From Streptomyces graminofaciens (GTDB lineage: Bacteria > Actinomycetota > Actinomycetes > Streptomycetales > Streptomycetaceae), in contig NZ_AP018448.1 of the NCBI RefSeq assembly GCF_030294945.1, forward strand, positions 9,458,501 to 9,522,500: 64,000 bases of DNA, given 5' to 3'. The notes under the pieces are model-generated. The model was not told where the DNA came from, did no database searches, and saw only the letters and a program-made list of their open reading frames with translations. The position numbers were made by a program, and so were the translations under genes. The first letter of the stretch is position 1; every line of letters begins with the position of its first letter. This document shows, one piece after another, positions 27,988 to 36,474 of this stretch.

Positions 27988-29643
27988 TCATACGGGGTCG
28001 TAGGTGCGCTCCACCTTCTGGGTTCCGCTGCGGGTGCGGTACGAGCGGGCCCAGGAGGAGGTCGCGTCGGCCTTGGTGCGGTCGGACAGGACGTAGAAGT
28101 CCATCTGCGCGCGCTCGGCGGTGATGTCCAGGACGCCGTAGCCGTGGCGGTCCGTGTCGACCCAGTGGACGTGCCGGTTGGCCGCGCGGATCAGCGGCGA
28201 GGCCAGCGCGGAGACGGTGCCCTCGGGGACCTTGACGAGGTCGTCGAGGTTGTCAGAGGTGACCGAGGTGACCACGAACTCGGTGGCGGCGGAGGGCGAC
28301 AGCGGATACGTGCCGGCGTTGACCGGCACGTCGTTGGCCCAGGCCATGTGGATGTCGCCGGTGAGGAAGACGGTGTTGCGGATCGAGTTGCTCCGCAGGT
28401 GGGCGAGGAGTTCGCGGCGGTCGTCGGTGTAGCCGTCCCACTGGTCGGGGTTGAGAGCGAGGCCCTCCGTCGGCAGGCCGAGCAGTTCGGCGAGGGGTTC
28501 GAAGAGGTCGGCGGTGAGGTTGCCGAGGGCGAAGGGGGCGATCATCACCGAGTTGCCGACCAGCCGCCAGGTGGTGTCCGATGCCGTCAACCCGGCCTTC
28601 AGCCAGTCGAGTTGGGCCCGGCCGGTCAGGGTGCGGTCCGGGTCGTCGACCTTGCCGTCGCCGACGCCCACCTGCTGGGAGCGGAAGGAGCGCAGATCGA
28701 GCAGGGAGAGGTCGGCGAGCTTGCCGAAGCGCAGCCTGCGGTAGGTGGTGCCCGCGATCGCCGGGCGCACCGGCATCCACTCGAAGTACGCCTGCTTGGC
28801 CGCCGACTGACGGGCCGCCCAGGTGCCCTCCGTGCCCTCGGTGTGGTTCTCGGCGCCGCCCGACCAGGCGTCGTTGGCGATCTCGTGGTCGTCCCAGATC
28901 GCGATGACCGGCGCGACCGCGTGCAGGGCCTGGAGGTCGGGGTCGGTCTTGTAACGGGCGTGCCGGACGCGGTAGTCGGCGAGGGTGAGGATCTCGTGGG
29001 TCGGCGCGTGCGGGCGTACGACCTTGTCGCGTGTGCCGTACTCGCCGGTGCCGTACTCGTAGATGTAGTCGCCCAGATGCAGCCAGGCGTCCAGGTCGCC
29101 GCGCGCGGCCAGATGGCGGTAGGCGGAGAAGTAGCCGCCCTCCCAGTTGGCGCAGGAGACCACGCCGAAGCGCAGGCCGGTCGTGGCGGTGTCGGCGGCC
29201 GGGGCGGTCCGGGTGCGGGCGGCGGGCGAGTCGGTGCCGCCGGCGGAGAAGCGGAACCAGTAGTCGGTGGCCGGCGCGAGGCCCCGTACGTCGGCCTTGA
29301 CGGTGTGGTCGGAGGCGGCCCTCGCGGTGGTCGTGCCCTTGGCGACGACCTGCGTGAACGCCTTGTCCCTGGCGACGGTCCAGCTCACCTCGGTGTCCGG
29401 GCCGAGACCGGAGCCGGGTATCGCCTCGGCGGTGGGCGTCACACGGGTCCACAGCAGGACACCGTCGGGCAGTGGATCGCCCGAGGCGACGCCGTGCAGA
29501 AACGCGGGGGCCTCGGCCGCGCTCGCCGGGCTCGCGGCGGCCAGCGGTGCCGCGAGAACGGCACCGGCCGCGGCCGCCTTGACGACCGTACGGCGGCTCG
29601 GGGCGGGCGAGTTGGGGCTGGAGTGAGATCTTCGACTGGTCAC
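27988..29643 (-). CDS. Secreted PhoD-type alkaline phosphatase (Tat signal)
   Basis: Extracellular phosphodiesterase/phosphomonoesterase using Fe and Ca ions, part of phosphate scavenging. 551 residues. The N-terminus has a twin-arginine signal (SRRTVVK near residue 17, then an Ala-rich helix and ASA-AEA as cleavage site), so export is by Tat in folded form. Metal-site motifs are present: [33 protein letters not shown] and LTGDIHMAW. Start is a GTG at 29643. In other Streptomyces phoD genes are under PhoP control; I did not find clear PHO boxes here. Similar in length to family members. Confidence 0.92.
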   Translation of the reverse strand: MTSRRSHSSPNSPAPSRRTVVKAAAAGAVLAAPLAAASPASAAEAPAFLHGVASGDPLPDGVLLWTRVTPTAEAIPGSGLGPDTEVSWTVARDKAFTQVVAKGTTTARAASDHTVKADVRGLAPATDYWFRFSAGGTDSPAARTRTAPAADTATTGLRFGVVSCANWEGGYFSAYRHLAARGDLDAWLHLGDYIYEYGTGEYGTRDKVVRPHAPTHEILTLADYRVRHARYKTDPDLQALHAVAPVIAIWDDHEIANDAWSGGAENHTEGTEGTWAARQSAAKQAYFEWMPVRPAIAGTTYRRLRFGKLADLSLLDLRSFRSQQVGVGDGKVDDPDRTLTGRAQLDWLKAGLTASDTTWRLVGNSVMIAPFALGNLTADLFEPLAELLGLPTEGLALNPDQWDGYTDDRRELLAHLRSNSIRNTVFLTGDIHMAWANDVPVNAGTYPLSPSAATEFVVTSVTSDNLDDLVKVPEGTVSALASPLIRAANRHVHWVDTDRHGYGVLDITAERAQMDFYVLSDRTKADATSSWARSYRTRSGTQKVERTYDPV

Positions 29644-29816
29644 GGCGGATGAGATTACTGATCGGTAGGGGCTTGGGTAAGACGCGTGACGTGAATTCCG
29701 CCCGATGTTCAGGCGGCTGTTGGTTGTTCGTCGGTCGGCGAGCGGAACGGCACGGCTGTTCCGGCCGTGACCGCTCGTGCGGCGGCGGCCGGGGTGCGCA
29801 CAGGGGTGACGTGCTG

Positions 29817-29933
29817 TCAGTCGTCGCAGGAGGCTTTGCCGTAGCCGCCGAGGAGGGTGTCGCCGCCGCTTCCGCCGTACTGGGATTCACCGTCGGCGCC
29901 GCAGTCCAGGACGACACTGATCGCGCTGGTCAC
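29817..29933 (-). pseudogene. Remnant of a Gly/Asp-rich (RTX-like) protein C-terminus
   Basis: Reading minus from a GTG at 29933, 38 codons give a peptide with [24 protein letters not shown] and a final SCDD before the stop at 29817. The [11 protein letters not shown] part resembles a single calcium-binding RTX nonapeptide repeat, and two Cys flank it. The frame stays open upstream through the terminator hairpin, but there is no ribosome-binding site and no N-terminal domain. Likely the tail of a lost gene; a very small intact protein is possible. The rest of 29644-30001 holds no gene. Confidence 0.3.
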
Positions 29934-29955
29934 CGCGTTGAGTGACGTGTGACTG

Positions 29956-29994
29956 CCGGGGGAGGGCAGGGCTCCTCGCCTGACCCTCCCCCGG
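29956..29994 (-). terminator. Terminator hairpin after the rhodanese gene
   Basis: CCGGGGGAGGG (29956-29966) pairs perfectly with CCCTCCCCCGG (29984-29994); CAGG/CCTG inside extends the stem past one bulged A, with an 8-nt loop. It begins 8 bp after the rhodanese stop on the minus strand. No U-tract, as often in actinobacteria. Confidence 0.7.
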
Positions 29995-30001
29995 GCGTAC
30001 G

Positions 30002-30328
30002 TCAGGCGGATTCGGTGGGGAGGTCCGCCTCGACCCAGTCCTGGATGCCTTCGCGGTACTTGCGGACGTCGGTGTAGCCGAGGGCGGTGAGCCGGTCGGC
30101 GACCTGTCCGCTGTTGGGGCAGGCCGGGTTGGAGCAGTAGGTGACGATCGCGGCGTCGCGGTCGGGGAGCAGGGCGGATGCCTGGGCGTCGACGTCGGCC
30201 AGGACCAGGGTGAGCGCGCCGGGCAGGTGCTGCTTGGCGTAGTACTCGCCGCCCAGCGTGTCGACGACGGTCACGCTGCCCGTGTCGATCGCTGTCTTCA
30301 GCTCGTCTCGTGTGATGAGTGCCGTCAT
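30002..30328 (-). CDS. Single-domain rhodanese-like protein
   Basis: 108 residues, one rhodanese domain; family members carry sulfur as a cysteine persulfide. The active loop is TYCSNPACPNSG with Cys65 as the likely catalytic residue and a second Cys at 70. Ends with a typical REGIQDWVEADLP. The ATG at 30328 has GAAAGG upstream at good spacing; the frame is open far upstream only as a shadow of the divergent gene. Transcribed away from a tetR gene across a shared region with two palindromic operators, so it is the probable target of that repressor. Confidence 0.9.
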   Translation of the reverse strand: MTALITRDELKTAIDTGSVTVVDTLGGEYYAKQHLPGALTLVLADVDAQASALLPDRDAAIVTYCSNPACPNSGQVADRLTALGYTDVRKYREGIQDWVEADLPTESA

Positions 30329-30347
30329 GCCACTACCTTTCAGGTAT

Positions 30348-30361
30348 CGGACTATAGTCCG
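30348..30361. promoter_or_regulatory. Palindromic operator 1 between rhodanese and tetR genes
   Basis: CGGACTATAGTCCG, a perfect 14-bp palindrome, 20 bp upstream of the rhodanese start and 3 bp upstream of the tetR GTG. It shares half-sites CGGAC-N4-GTCCG with a second copy at 30382. Its central TATAGT also fits a -10 box. Likely site of TetR binding. Confidence 0.75.
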
Positions 30362-30364
30362 GTT

Positions 30365-30994
30365 GTGGCTCATGACAATAACGGACCGCAGTCCGATTCT
30401 GCAATGCTGCTGGAACTCCTGCGCACCCCGCCCCCGAAGGAGCAGGCGCGCTCGGCACGCAACCGTGCCGCCGTGCTGGAGGCTGCCGCTCGTCTGTTCG
30501 CCGAGCACGGGGTGGAAGCGGTCTCCATGGACCAGGTGGCCGAAGCGGCAGGCGTCGGCAAGGGCACCCTGTACCGCCGCTTCGGCGACAAGTCCGGGCT
30601 GGCCGCCGCACTCCTTGACGCCCGGGAGCGCGTACTGCAGGAGGCGATCCTGTTCGGCCCGCCACCGCTTGGCCCCGGAGCCGCCGCCACCGAGCGACTC
30701 GCCGCGTTCGTCGACGCCTATTTCGACTATCTGCTGGAGAACCTGACGCTCATCCGCACCTCGGAGACCGCCGCCGTCGGCGCCCGGTACCGGATCGGGG
30801 CCTACCGGTTCTGGCACCGTCACACAGCGATCCTGCTGGACACCACACCCGACCCCGAGTACACCGCCCACGCCCTGCTCGCCGCCCTGGCCGCCGAGCA
30901 CGTGGCCGCACTCCTGCCGGAGCTCGGCGAACAACGGATACGGGCCGGCCTCGTCCGCCTGGCCCGCTCGGCGACGCAACTCCCCAGCCCCTAG
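30365..30994 (+). CDS. TetR family transcriptional regulator
   Basis: 209-residue repressor, probably of the divergent rhodanese gene and of itself. The N-terminal DNA-binding domain spans about residues 35-80 (AARLFAEHGVEAVSMDQVAEAAGVGKGTLYRRFGDKSGL), followed by a ligand-binding helical domain. The GTG at 30365 has no ribosome-binding site and lies next to a promoter-like TATAGT, so it may be leaderless or the start may be the ATG at 30404. Operator 2 lies between these two codons. The stop codon TAG is contributed by the CTAG end of an inserted foldback element, so the C-terminus may be altered. Confidence 0.88.
   Translation: MAHDNNGPQSDSAMLLELLRTPPPKEQARSARNRAAVLEAAARLFAEHGVEAVSMDQVAEAAGVGKGTLYRRFGDKSGLAAALLDARERVLQEAILFGPPPLGPGAAATERLAAFVDAYFDYLLENLTLIRTSETAAVGARYRIGAYRFWHRHTAILLDTTPDPEYTAHALLAALAAEHVAALLPELGEQRIRAGLVRLARSATQLPSP
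30382..30395. promoter_or_regulatory. Palindromic operator 2 in the tetR 5' end
   Basis: CGGACCGCAGTCCG: the same CGGAC-N4-GTCCG half-sites as operator 1, centre to centre 34 bp, about three helical turns. Such spacing allows two TetR dimers on one face of DNA. It overlaps the first codons if the GTG start is right. Confidence 0.65.
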
Positions 30995-31171
30995 GGCGTG
31001 TTTCGAACGTCCCGTCTGCCTCACGGCGTCTGGCACGGCACCTCGCCGCGTTGTCGGGGTCGTCCGCGTACGCCCAGTACGCGGACGACCCTCCGCCTTG
31101 CGACGCACCGCACCAGACGCCGCGGGCCCCGCCCTCCGGGCGGACGACGCCACTTTCGAAACACGCCCTAG
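30991..31171. mobile_element. 181-bp MITE-like foldback element
   Basis: Both ends carry a perfect 17-bp inverted repeat, CTAGGGCGTGTTTCGAA at 30991-31007 and its complement at 31155-31171. The outer CTAG on both sides fits a CTAG/TA target duplication, as made by IS5-type transposases. Inside, GGCGTCTGG/CCAGACGCC and a perfect 15-bp stem (31057-31071 with 31077-31091, loop GCCCA) make the whole element fold on itself. It has no coding capacity, so it would need a transposase supplied elsewhere. The left CTAG provides the TAG stop of tetR. Confidence 0.85.
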
Positions 31172-31246
31172 GGCAAGGATTCGACCGCGAGACCACGCCT
31201 GTCCGCGCGAGCTCCGAGGCGTCACCGTGGCCACTCGGAGCCGGCG

Positions 31247-34200
31247 TCACCGCCCGCCCGCGTACCGCCCGGCCAGGGCGATGAGCGCGGCCCGGTCCCC
31301 GCATCCGGTGCGGTCGCGCAGGCTCGCGAGGTGCTTCTCGACGGTCCGCGGGGAGAGGAACAGGTGCTCGGCGATCTCCTGGTTGCCGAGCCGGGAGCCG
31401 AGCAGCCGCAGCACCTCGTACTCCCGGGCGGTCACCCCGACCCGCCGCAGTTCCTCCGGTATCGCCTCGTGGCCCCGGCGTCGGCGGGGCACGGGAGAGC
31501 CCGCTTCCCGCAGCAGGGCGCGGCACGCGGCCGCCATCCGGGTCGTGCCCCGGTCGTGGAAGAACTGCTCGGAGGCGCGCAGCCACTCGACGGGGCGCCC
31601 CCAGCCGTCGGCGAGCGCCGCCGGAGAGCCGAGGCGCAGACACAGATGGCGGGCCAGCGGGATGGTGTCCGTTCCGGTCAGGGCCTCCTCGGCCGCCTTG
31701 GCCGCCTCCGCGGTCCGGCCCTCGCGGCCCAGCAGCACGGCCCGGGACCAGCCGACGAAAGGCCGGTCCCAGTGGATCTCGGTGAGCCGGCCGGTGTCGG
31801 GCCCGTCCAGCTCGGCCCAGTCGGCCACGTCCCGAACGGTACGCAGCAGCAGATACGGGCCCAGGAAACCGGTGACCCCACGGGTGCTCGGCAGCGCCCG
31901 CATGGCCCGGTCCGCCTCGGTGAACTCGGCCAGCGCACGCTCGTGCTCCTCCCGCAGCAGGGAACAGATGCCGTGGGCCCAGCCCCATACGGAGGTGTCC
32001 GCGTAGCCCCAGACCGCGTCGGCGCTCCCTTCGGCCAGCGCGCTCTGCAGGACGTTCAGCGCGGACTGCAGCCCCTCCCGGTCCCCCCGGGCGGCGGCGA
32101 TGACGGCGTCCACGCCGACACCGATCAGCTTCACCTCGCGCAGCCGCAGCCTGGCCGCCGTCGTCCGGAGCCGCCCGGCGGCCTCCATGGCCCCGTCGAA
32201 GTCGTCGCGCAGCACATGAGCCTGCGTCAGATGCATGTCGGCCCAGGCCGTCATCAGCACCGCGCCGGTCTCCTCGGCCGCCTTTCGCGCGGCCAGCAGC
32301 CGCTCGGTCCCGGTGAACCGGATCCGGTCCAGCGCGCCGAGTTCGAGCAGGCCGCGAATGCGCCAGCCCGGCAGCGCATGGGCCTCCGCCGTGGCCACCA
32401 GGTGCTCGAACACCTCTTCGGTGGCGGCCAGATCGCGGGGCCGCAGACAGTACCCGAGCATGTTCAGGGCCTGGCAGCTCACCTCCGGCAGCCCGACCGT
32501 CTCGGCGGTCGCCACGGCCCCCTCGGCGAGGGCCCGGGCGCTCTCCAGCCGGTCGGGGCGCCGCGAGTTGAGCATCAGATGCGCGGCGACCGCGTCCAGG
32601 GCGGCGTGGGACGCCGGGTCGGGCTCGGTGCCGAGCAGCTCCCGTGCCCGCCGTACGGTGTTCAGGCCCTCCTCCCACTGCTGCGCGGTGGCGGCGGCCC
32701 GGGCCCTGGTCAGGAAGCCCGCCGCGCGCCGGGCGGACGGCGCTCCCCACGCGGTCAGGACCCGGTCCAGCCGGTCGCCGAGCGCCGGGACGCGCCGGAC
32801 GTCGCCGGTGAGGACGAGCGTGCGGAGCAGTTCCTCCAGCAGTTCGGCCACGGTCTCGGGGGTGGTGTCCGTGGTGGCGGTGGTGAGTTCCAGGCCCCGG
32901 TCGAGGAGTTCCACCGCGGTCAGCGAAGCGCCGCGGGCCACCGCCTGACGGCCGGCCCGGGTGAGCAGAACGGCCGCCCGGGTCCGCTGCCCGGCGGCGA
33001 CGCACAGCTCCGCGGCCAGGCGGTACAGGTCGTCGCCGGAATCCGCGCCGATCAGGCCGCCGGGGCCGGGCCGGGCGCCCTCCGGGCGCGGTTCCCCTGT
33101 TCCCGGTCCGCCTTTTTCCGGGGGCTCCGGTCGTGGTGCCTCTGCTGCGGCCCAGGCTTTCCCAGGTTGCTTCGTTTCGGGCGGCCTCGGTCGCGGTTCC
33201 TCCGCCCAGGCTTTCCCTGGTTCCTCCGTCTCCCGCGGCTCCGGTCGCGGTTCCTCCGTTCCGGCCCAGGCTTGCCCCGGTTCCTCCGTCTTCGGCGGCT
33301 CCGTACCCGGTGGCACCGCCCCCGGTCCACCCGTCCCCGGTGCCCTCGCTCCCGGCCAGGCAGCCCCCGGTCCCTCCGTCCCCGGCAGCTTCGTTCCCAG
33401 CGCCCCCGCTCCCAGCGCCCCCACCCCCGGCCACCCCGTTTTCCGCCCCGCCGCTCCGCCGGACTCGATGGCGTCGGCGGCGGCGAGGCAGAGCGTCACC
33501 CGTTCGGCGGGCAGCAGCCGCCCGGCGATGGCGTCGGCGGTCAGGGCGTGCCGGAACGTGTGCCAGCCGGGCTCGGCGTTCGCGGTGCCGTCCGTGACCA
33601 GGTCGACGTGTGCCGCGTGGCGCAGCTGGGCGAGCGCCGTGGCCCGGTCGAGCCCGGCCACGCGGGCGGCGATGTCCACGGGGAACCGCCGGCCCAGGAT
33701 CGCCGCCGCCTCCAGAAGCGCGACACCGTGCGGTGCCAGCCGGTCCACACGCTGGAGGACGGCGGCGGCGACCGACGCGGGCACACCGGCGTCCAGCGAC
33801 CCGGTCACCGCCCAACCGGAACCCCGTAACCGGACGAGGCTGCCGCCGTCGACCATGGACCGCAGTAGTTCCTCCACCACGAAGGGGACGCCCTCGGAGA
33901 CGGCGTGCAGCCTGCCGAGGACGGCCTCCGGGACCTCGTCGGCGCCGCCGTGGCCCAGACAGCGGGCGGCCAGCTCGGCGGTACGGGCGGGCCCCAGCCG
34001 GGTGAGGCGGAGGGTGCGGGCCGCGCGGCGGGACGTGGCGGCCTCGGCGAGGTCGAGGGCCGGACCGGGCTCACCGCGCAGGGTGGCCAGCAGGACGCTC
34101 CGCTGCCCGGAGAGGTTGTCCGTCAGATAGTCGACGACGGCGAGCGTGTCGGCGTCCGCGTCGTGCAGGTCCTCCAGTACGAGGACACAGCCGCCGCCGC

Positions 34201-34705
34201 TGCCGCCGCCGGTCCGCCCGAGCACGTCCAGGAGCCGTAACACCGCCTCGGCGTACCCGACGAGCGGCGCGCCGTCCTGCGGCGCCAGCCCGCACAACCG
34301 TGCAAGCAGCTGCTCGTAGGGGCCGAGGTCCGCGCCCGAGGGCGCCCCTTCGCCGCGCAGCCCGGAGAACACGGCCTCGGCGAGCGGGCGCAGCGGCACC
34401 GCGCGCCCGGCGGACGCGGCCCGCCCCCGCAGCATCCGCGATCCGGTGCGCGCGGCACGGGACGCGGCCTCCTCGACGAGCCGTGACTTGCCTATGCCGG
34501 GCTCGCCCAGCACGAACACCGACGACCCCCGCCCCTCACGGGCCGACCGGACGGACGCCGTCAGCAGGTCCAGCTCCGCCTCTCTGCCGACCATGGCGGG
34601 CGACGACAACGACGACAACTCCGGCCCCCAGCGCCTCTTTCGCGGGGTGCCCCTCAGGCGCCCGTCGAATGCCTCTTCGGATCGTACGTAGAGCGTTGTA
34701 CCCAT
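31247..34705 (-). CDS. Large ATP-binding LuxR-type regulator (LAL family)
   Basis: 1152-residue regulator: a Walker A at 67-74 (GEPGIGKS) within an AAA ATPase domain, a long helical (TPR-like) central part, and a C-terminal LuxR helix-turn-helix (GVTAREYEVLRLLGSRLGNQEIAEHLFLSPRTVEKHLASL). This order defines the LAL family, which often activates secondary-metabolite or catabolic genes. Between ATPase and helical parts (about residues 420-555) lies an unusual Pro/Gly/Glu/Thr-rich insert with tandem repeats. ATG at 34705 is chosen; the frame is open to 34771 and a later ATG begins MVGREAELD. No ribosome-binding site is clear. Target genes unknown; the neighbouring lipoprotein is divergent. Confidence 0.85.
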   Translation of the reverse strand: MGTTLYVRSEEAFDGRLRGTPRKRRWGPELSSLSSPAMVGREAELDLLTASVRSAREGRGSSVFVLGEPGIGKSRLVEEAASRAARTGSRMLRGRAASAGRAVPLRPLAEAVFSGLRGEGAPSGADLGPYEQLLARLCGLAPQDGAPLVGYAEAVLRLLDVLGRTGGGSGGGCVLVLEDLHDADADTLAVVDYLTDNLSGQRSVLLATLRGEPGPALDLAEAATSRRAARTLRLTRLGPARTAELAARCLGHGGADEVPEAVLGRLHAVSEGVPFVVEELLRSMVDGGSLVRLRGSGWAVTGSLDAGVPASVAAAVLQRVDRLAPHGVALLEAAAILGRRFPVDIAARVAGLDRATALAQLRHAAHVDLVTDGTANAEPGWHTFRHALTADAIAGRLLPAERVTLCLAAADAIESGGAAGRKTGWPGVGALGAGALGTKLPGTEGPGAAWPGARAPGTGGPGAVPPGTEPPKTEEPGQAWAGTEEPRPEPRETEEPGKAWAEEPRPRPPETKQPGKAWAAAEAPRPEPPEKGGPGTGEPRPEGARPGPGGLIGADSGDDLYRLAAELCVAAGQRTRAAVLLTRAGRQAVARGASLTAVELLDRGLELTTATTDTTPETVAELLEELLRTLVLTGDVRRVPALGDRLDRVLTAWGAPSARRAAGFLTRARAAATAQQWEEGLNTVRRARELLGTEPDPASHAALDAVAAHLMLNSRRPDRLESARALAEGAVATAETVGLPEVSCQALNMLGYCLRPRDLAATEEVFEHLVATAEAHALPGWRIRGLLELGALDRIRFTGTERLLAARKAAEETGAVLMTAWADMHLTQAHVLRDDFDGAMEAAGRLRTTAARLRLREVKLIGVGVDAVIAAARGDREGLQSALNVLQSALAEGSADAVWGYADTSVWGWAHGICSLLREEHERALAEFTEADRAMRALPSTRGVTGFLGPYLLLRTVRDVADWAELDGPDTGRLTEIHWDRPFVGWSRAVLLGREGRTAEAAKAAEEALTGTDTIPLARHLCLRLGSPAALADGWGRPVEWLRASEQFFHDRGTTRMAAACRALLREAGSPVPRRRRGHEAIPEELRRVGVTAREYEVLRLLGSRLGNQEIAEHLFLSPRTVEKHLASLRDRTGCGDRAALIALAGRYAGGR
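33080..33440 (-). repeat. Tandem Pro/Glu-rich repeats inside the LAL regulator
   Basis: The clearest units, at about 33145-33310, are 54-75 bp long and encode variants of EEPRPEPxETEEPGKAWA; adjacent shorter units encode PGTEGPGA and similar. DNA units share CAGGCTTTCCC and GGTCGCGGTTCCTCCG blocks. The frame is kept throughout. Confidence 0.8.
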
Positions 34706-34858
34706 GTTCACAGCGCCCGCACAACTATGTGGGGGGTCTTCCCCCATAACAGGGCCGCCGCCGTCCGGCACGCTCTCTTCCAGCGGGGCAGGGGGGACAG
34801 GGCATGACCCGGGGGGACATGCCCTGCCTGCCTATTTCTCACGGCAGGGAGGTAGTCG

Positions 34859-35491
34859 ATGCGGCGTGCGCGGGTGTGGGTCACCGCGGGAGTGCTGGGT
34901 GTGGTCCTGTGCGGGTGTTCGTCACCCCTCGCGGGTTCCGGGGGGAGCGGGGACGGGGCGTCGTCGGCGAAGGCGGCCGAGGAGAAACCGGAGGTCCCGG
35001 AGAGCGACTGGGACCTGGAGCGCGTGTGCGCGGACGGGCTCGGCTTCGCGGGTCTGCCCGCCTACGACCGTACGAAGAAGACCGTGCACCCCGCGGTTCT
35101 CATGAGCACCACCGGCGACGGCTGGAACAGCGACTTGTCCACCGACGGGGACTTCCCCAAGGGCTGGTTCCTCGACTACGACGACAAGGTGGCCAAGGCC
35201 GAACTGGTCGTCTGCGTCGAGCGCACCAAGGCGACCGCCACCGGCAAGGTGTGCGACATGGAGACCGACGACGGCAAGCCGCTGAAGGTGCGGACGTACA
35301 ACACCTCGTACCGGGTGCGGGTCCTCGACGCGCGTACGGGCAAGAAGCTGGACGAGCACAAAGGCACGGCCGAGTCCGACGAGTGCCCGGTGTACATGCT
35401 CACCTCGAAGGGCGAGGACAAGGACAAGTACTACAACGAGGTCGAACCCGAGGACTACCGCAAGCACATCAAGCCGTTCATCGCGCCGTAG
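34859..35491 (+). CDS. Putative secreted lipoprotein of unknown function
   Basis: 210 residues. The N-terminus is a type II signal peptide with basic start MRRARVW, hydrophobic core and lipobox LCGC, Cys19 or so being the lipidated residue; this is followed by a Ser/Gly-rich spacer. The mature domain is acidic and Lys-rich with four more Cys, which could form disulfides. ATG with GGGAGGT upstream. I do not recognise the domain. Divergent from the LAL regulator and convergent with the DsbA-like gene; it would be processed by LspA. Confidence 0.75.
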   Translation: MRRARVWVTAGVLGVVLCGCSSPLAGSGGSGDGASSAKAAEEKPEVPESDWDLERVCADGLGFAGLPAYDRTKKTVHPAVLMSTTGDGWNSDLSTDGDFPKGWFLDYDDKVAKAELVVCVERTKATATGKVCDMETDDGKPLKVRTYNTSYRVRVLDARTGKKLDEHKGTAESDECPVYMLTSKGEDKDKYYNEVEPEDYRKHIKPFIAP

Positions 35492-35493
35492 TG

Positions 35494-35529
35494 CCCGATG
35501 TCGCGCCCGATGTCGCGCCCGATGTCGCG
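35494..35529. repeat. Three tandem 12-bp repeats after the lipoprotein gene
   Basis: CCCGATGTCGCG repeated exactly three times, 2 bp after the stop codon. No function apparent; a slippage-prone tract that could vary between strains. Confidence 0.9.
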
Positions 35530-35544
35530 TCGGATGACGTGCCG

Positions 35545-35582
35545 CGAGGGCGGGCGCACTCGAAGGAGTCCGCCCGCCCTCG
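35545..35582. terminator. Bidirectional terminator between convergent genes
   Basis: CGAGGGCGGGCG (35545-35556) pairs perfectly with CGCCCGCCCTCG (35571-35582); ACTC/GAGT inside extends the stem past a C/C mismatch, leaving a GAAG loop. Placed between the lipoprotein gene (+) and the thioredoxin-like gene (-). Confidence 0.8.
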
Positions 35583-35596
35583 CACACGTGCTTCGC

Positions 35597-36397
35597 CTAC
35601 TTCGTGACGCCCGCGTCCTTGAGCGCGGTCTCCCAGTCGGCGACCGCCGACGGGTTGGTGATCTTCTTGTCGTTGATCTTGATCGTCGGGGTCGAGTCGA
35701 CGTCCTTGGCGGTGTCGAAGGACTTGCTCATCTTCATCGCCCAGGGGTCGTAGGTGCCCTTCTTCACGGCGTCCTGGAACTTCTTGTTGTTCTTCAGCGC
35801 GTCGACCGTGTTGGCCACCTTGATCAGATAGCTGTCCTTGGCCAGCTCGTCGGTCGTCTCCTCCGGGTGGTACTTCGTCGAGTACAGGGCCGTCTTGTAC
35901 TCGAGGAACGCCTCCGGGCTGACGTTCAGCGCCGCGCCGAGCGCGCTCAGCGCGTTCTTGGAGCCCTCGCCGGTGAGCCGGTCGTCGAGGAAGGTGCCGA
36001 TCGTGAAGGACAGCTTGTAGTCGCCGTCCTCCATGCCCTTGTTGACCGTCTCGCCGACGGTCTGCTCGAACTGGGCGCAGGCCGGGCAGCGCGGGTCCTC
36101 GTAGAGGTGGACCACGTTGTCGGACTTGGAGTCGCCGATCAGCACCGTCGTGCCGTTCTTGCCCGAGGTGTTGGCGGGTGTGACCACCTTCGCGGAGGCG
36201 GCGTCCTCCCACTTCGTGGGCTGGTTGTTCTGTACGACGGCGTAACCGATGCCGCCGGCTATCGCGAGAACGACGACGACCGAACCGGCCACGATGCCCT
36301 GCCGCTTGGCCTTGTCACGCTTGGCCTGACGCTCGCGCTCCAGACGCAGCCGGTCACGGGCCGCCGACTTCGACGCCTGGCTGTTCCGCTTGCTCAT
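35597..36397 (-). CDS. Membrane-anchored DsbA-like thiol oxidoreductase
   Basis: 266 residues: a Lys/Arg-rich cytoplasmic tail, one membrane helix (about 34-54), and an extracytoplasmic thioredoxin-fold DsbA-like domain with CPAC at 104-107 (EDPRCPACAQFE). Near the C-terminus VDSTPTIKINDK supplies the cis-Pro loop. Family role: disulfide formation in exported proteins. The ATG at 36397 is preferred for GGAG 11 bp upstream; an ATG at 36412 adds five residues. Next upstream on the same strand is a Cys-containing membrane protein, a possible redox partner. Confidence 0.88.
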   Translation of the reverse strand: MSKRNSQASKSAARDRLRLERERQAKRDKAKRQGIVAGSVVVVLAIAGGIGYAVVQNNQPTKWEDAASAKVVTPANTSGKNGTTVLIGDSKSDNVVHLYEDPRCPACAQFEQTVGETVNKGMEDGDYKLSFTIGTFLDDRLTGEGSKNALSALGAALNVSPEAFLEYKTALYSTKYHPEETTDELAKDSYLIKVANTVDALKNNKKFQDAVKKGTYDPWAMKMSKSFDTAKDVDSTPTIKINDKKITNPSAVADWETALKDAGVTK

Positions 36398-36474
36398 CTT
36401 GGTGATCTCCATGGGGGACGCGCACCTGTCGTACGCGGGATACGGGTGGTGGACTGGCGGTGCTCAGAGAGCGG

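Noticed and set aside
30750..33815. 1021-codon minus-strand frame overlapping the LAL regulator and tetR
   Set aside because: Arg/Gly-rich translation typical of a wrong frame. The LuxR-type frame carries Walker A and HTH motifs.
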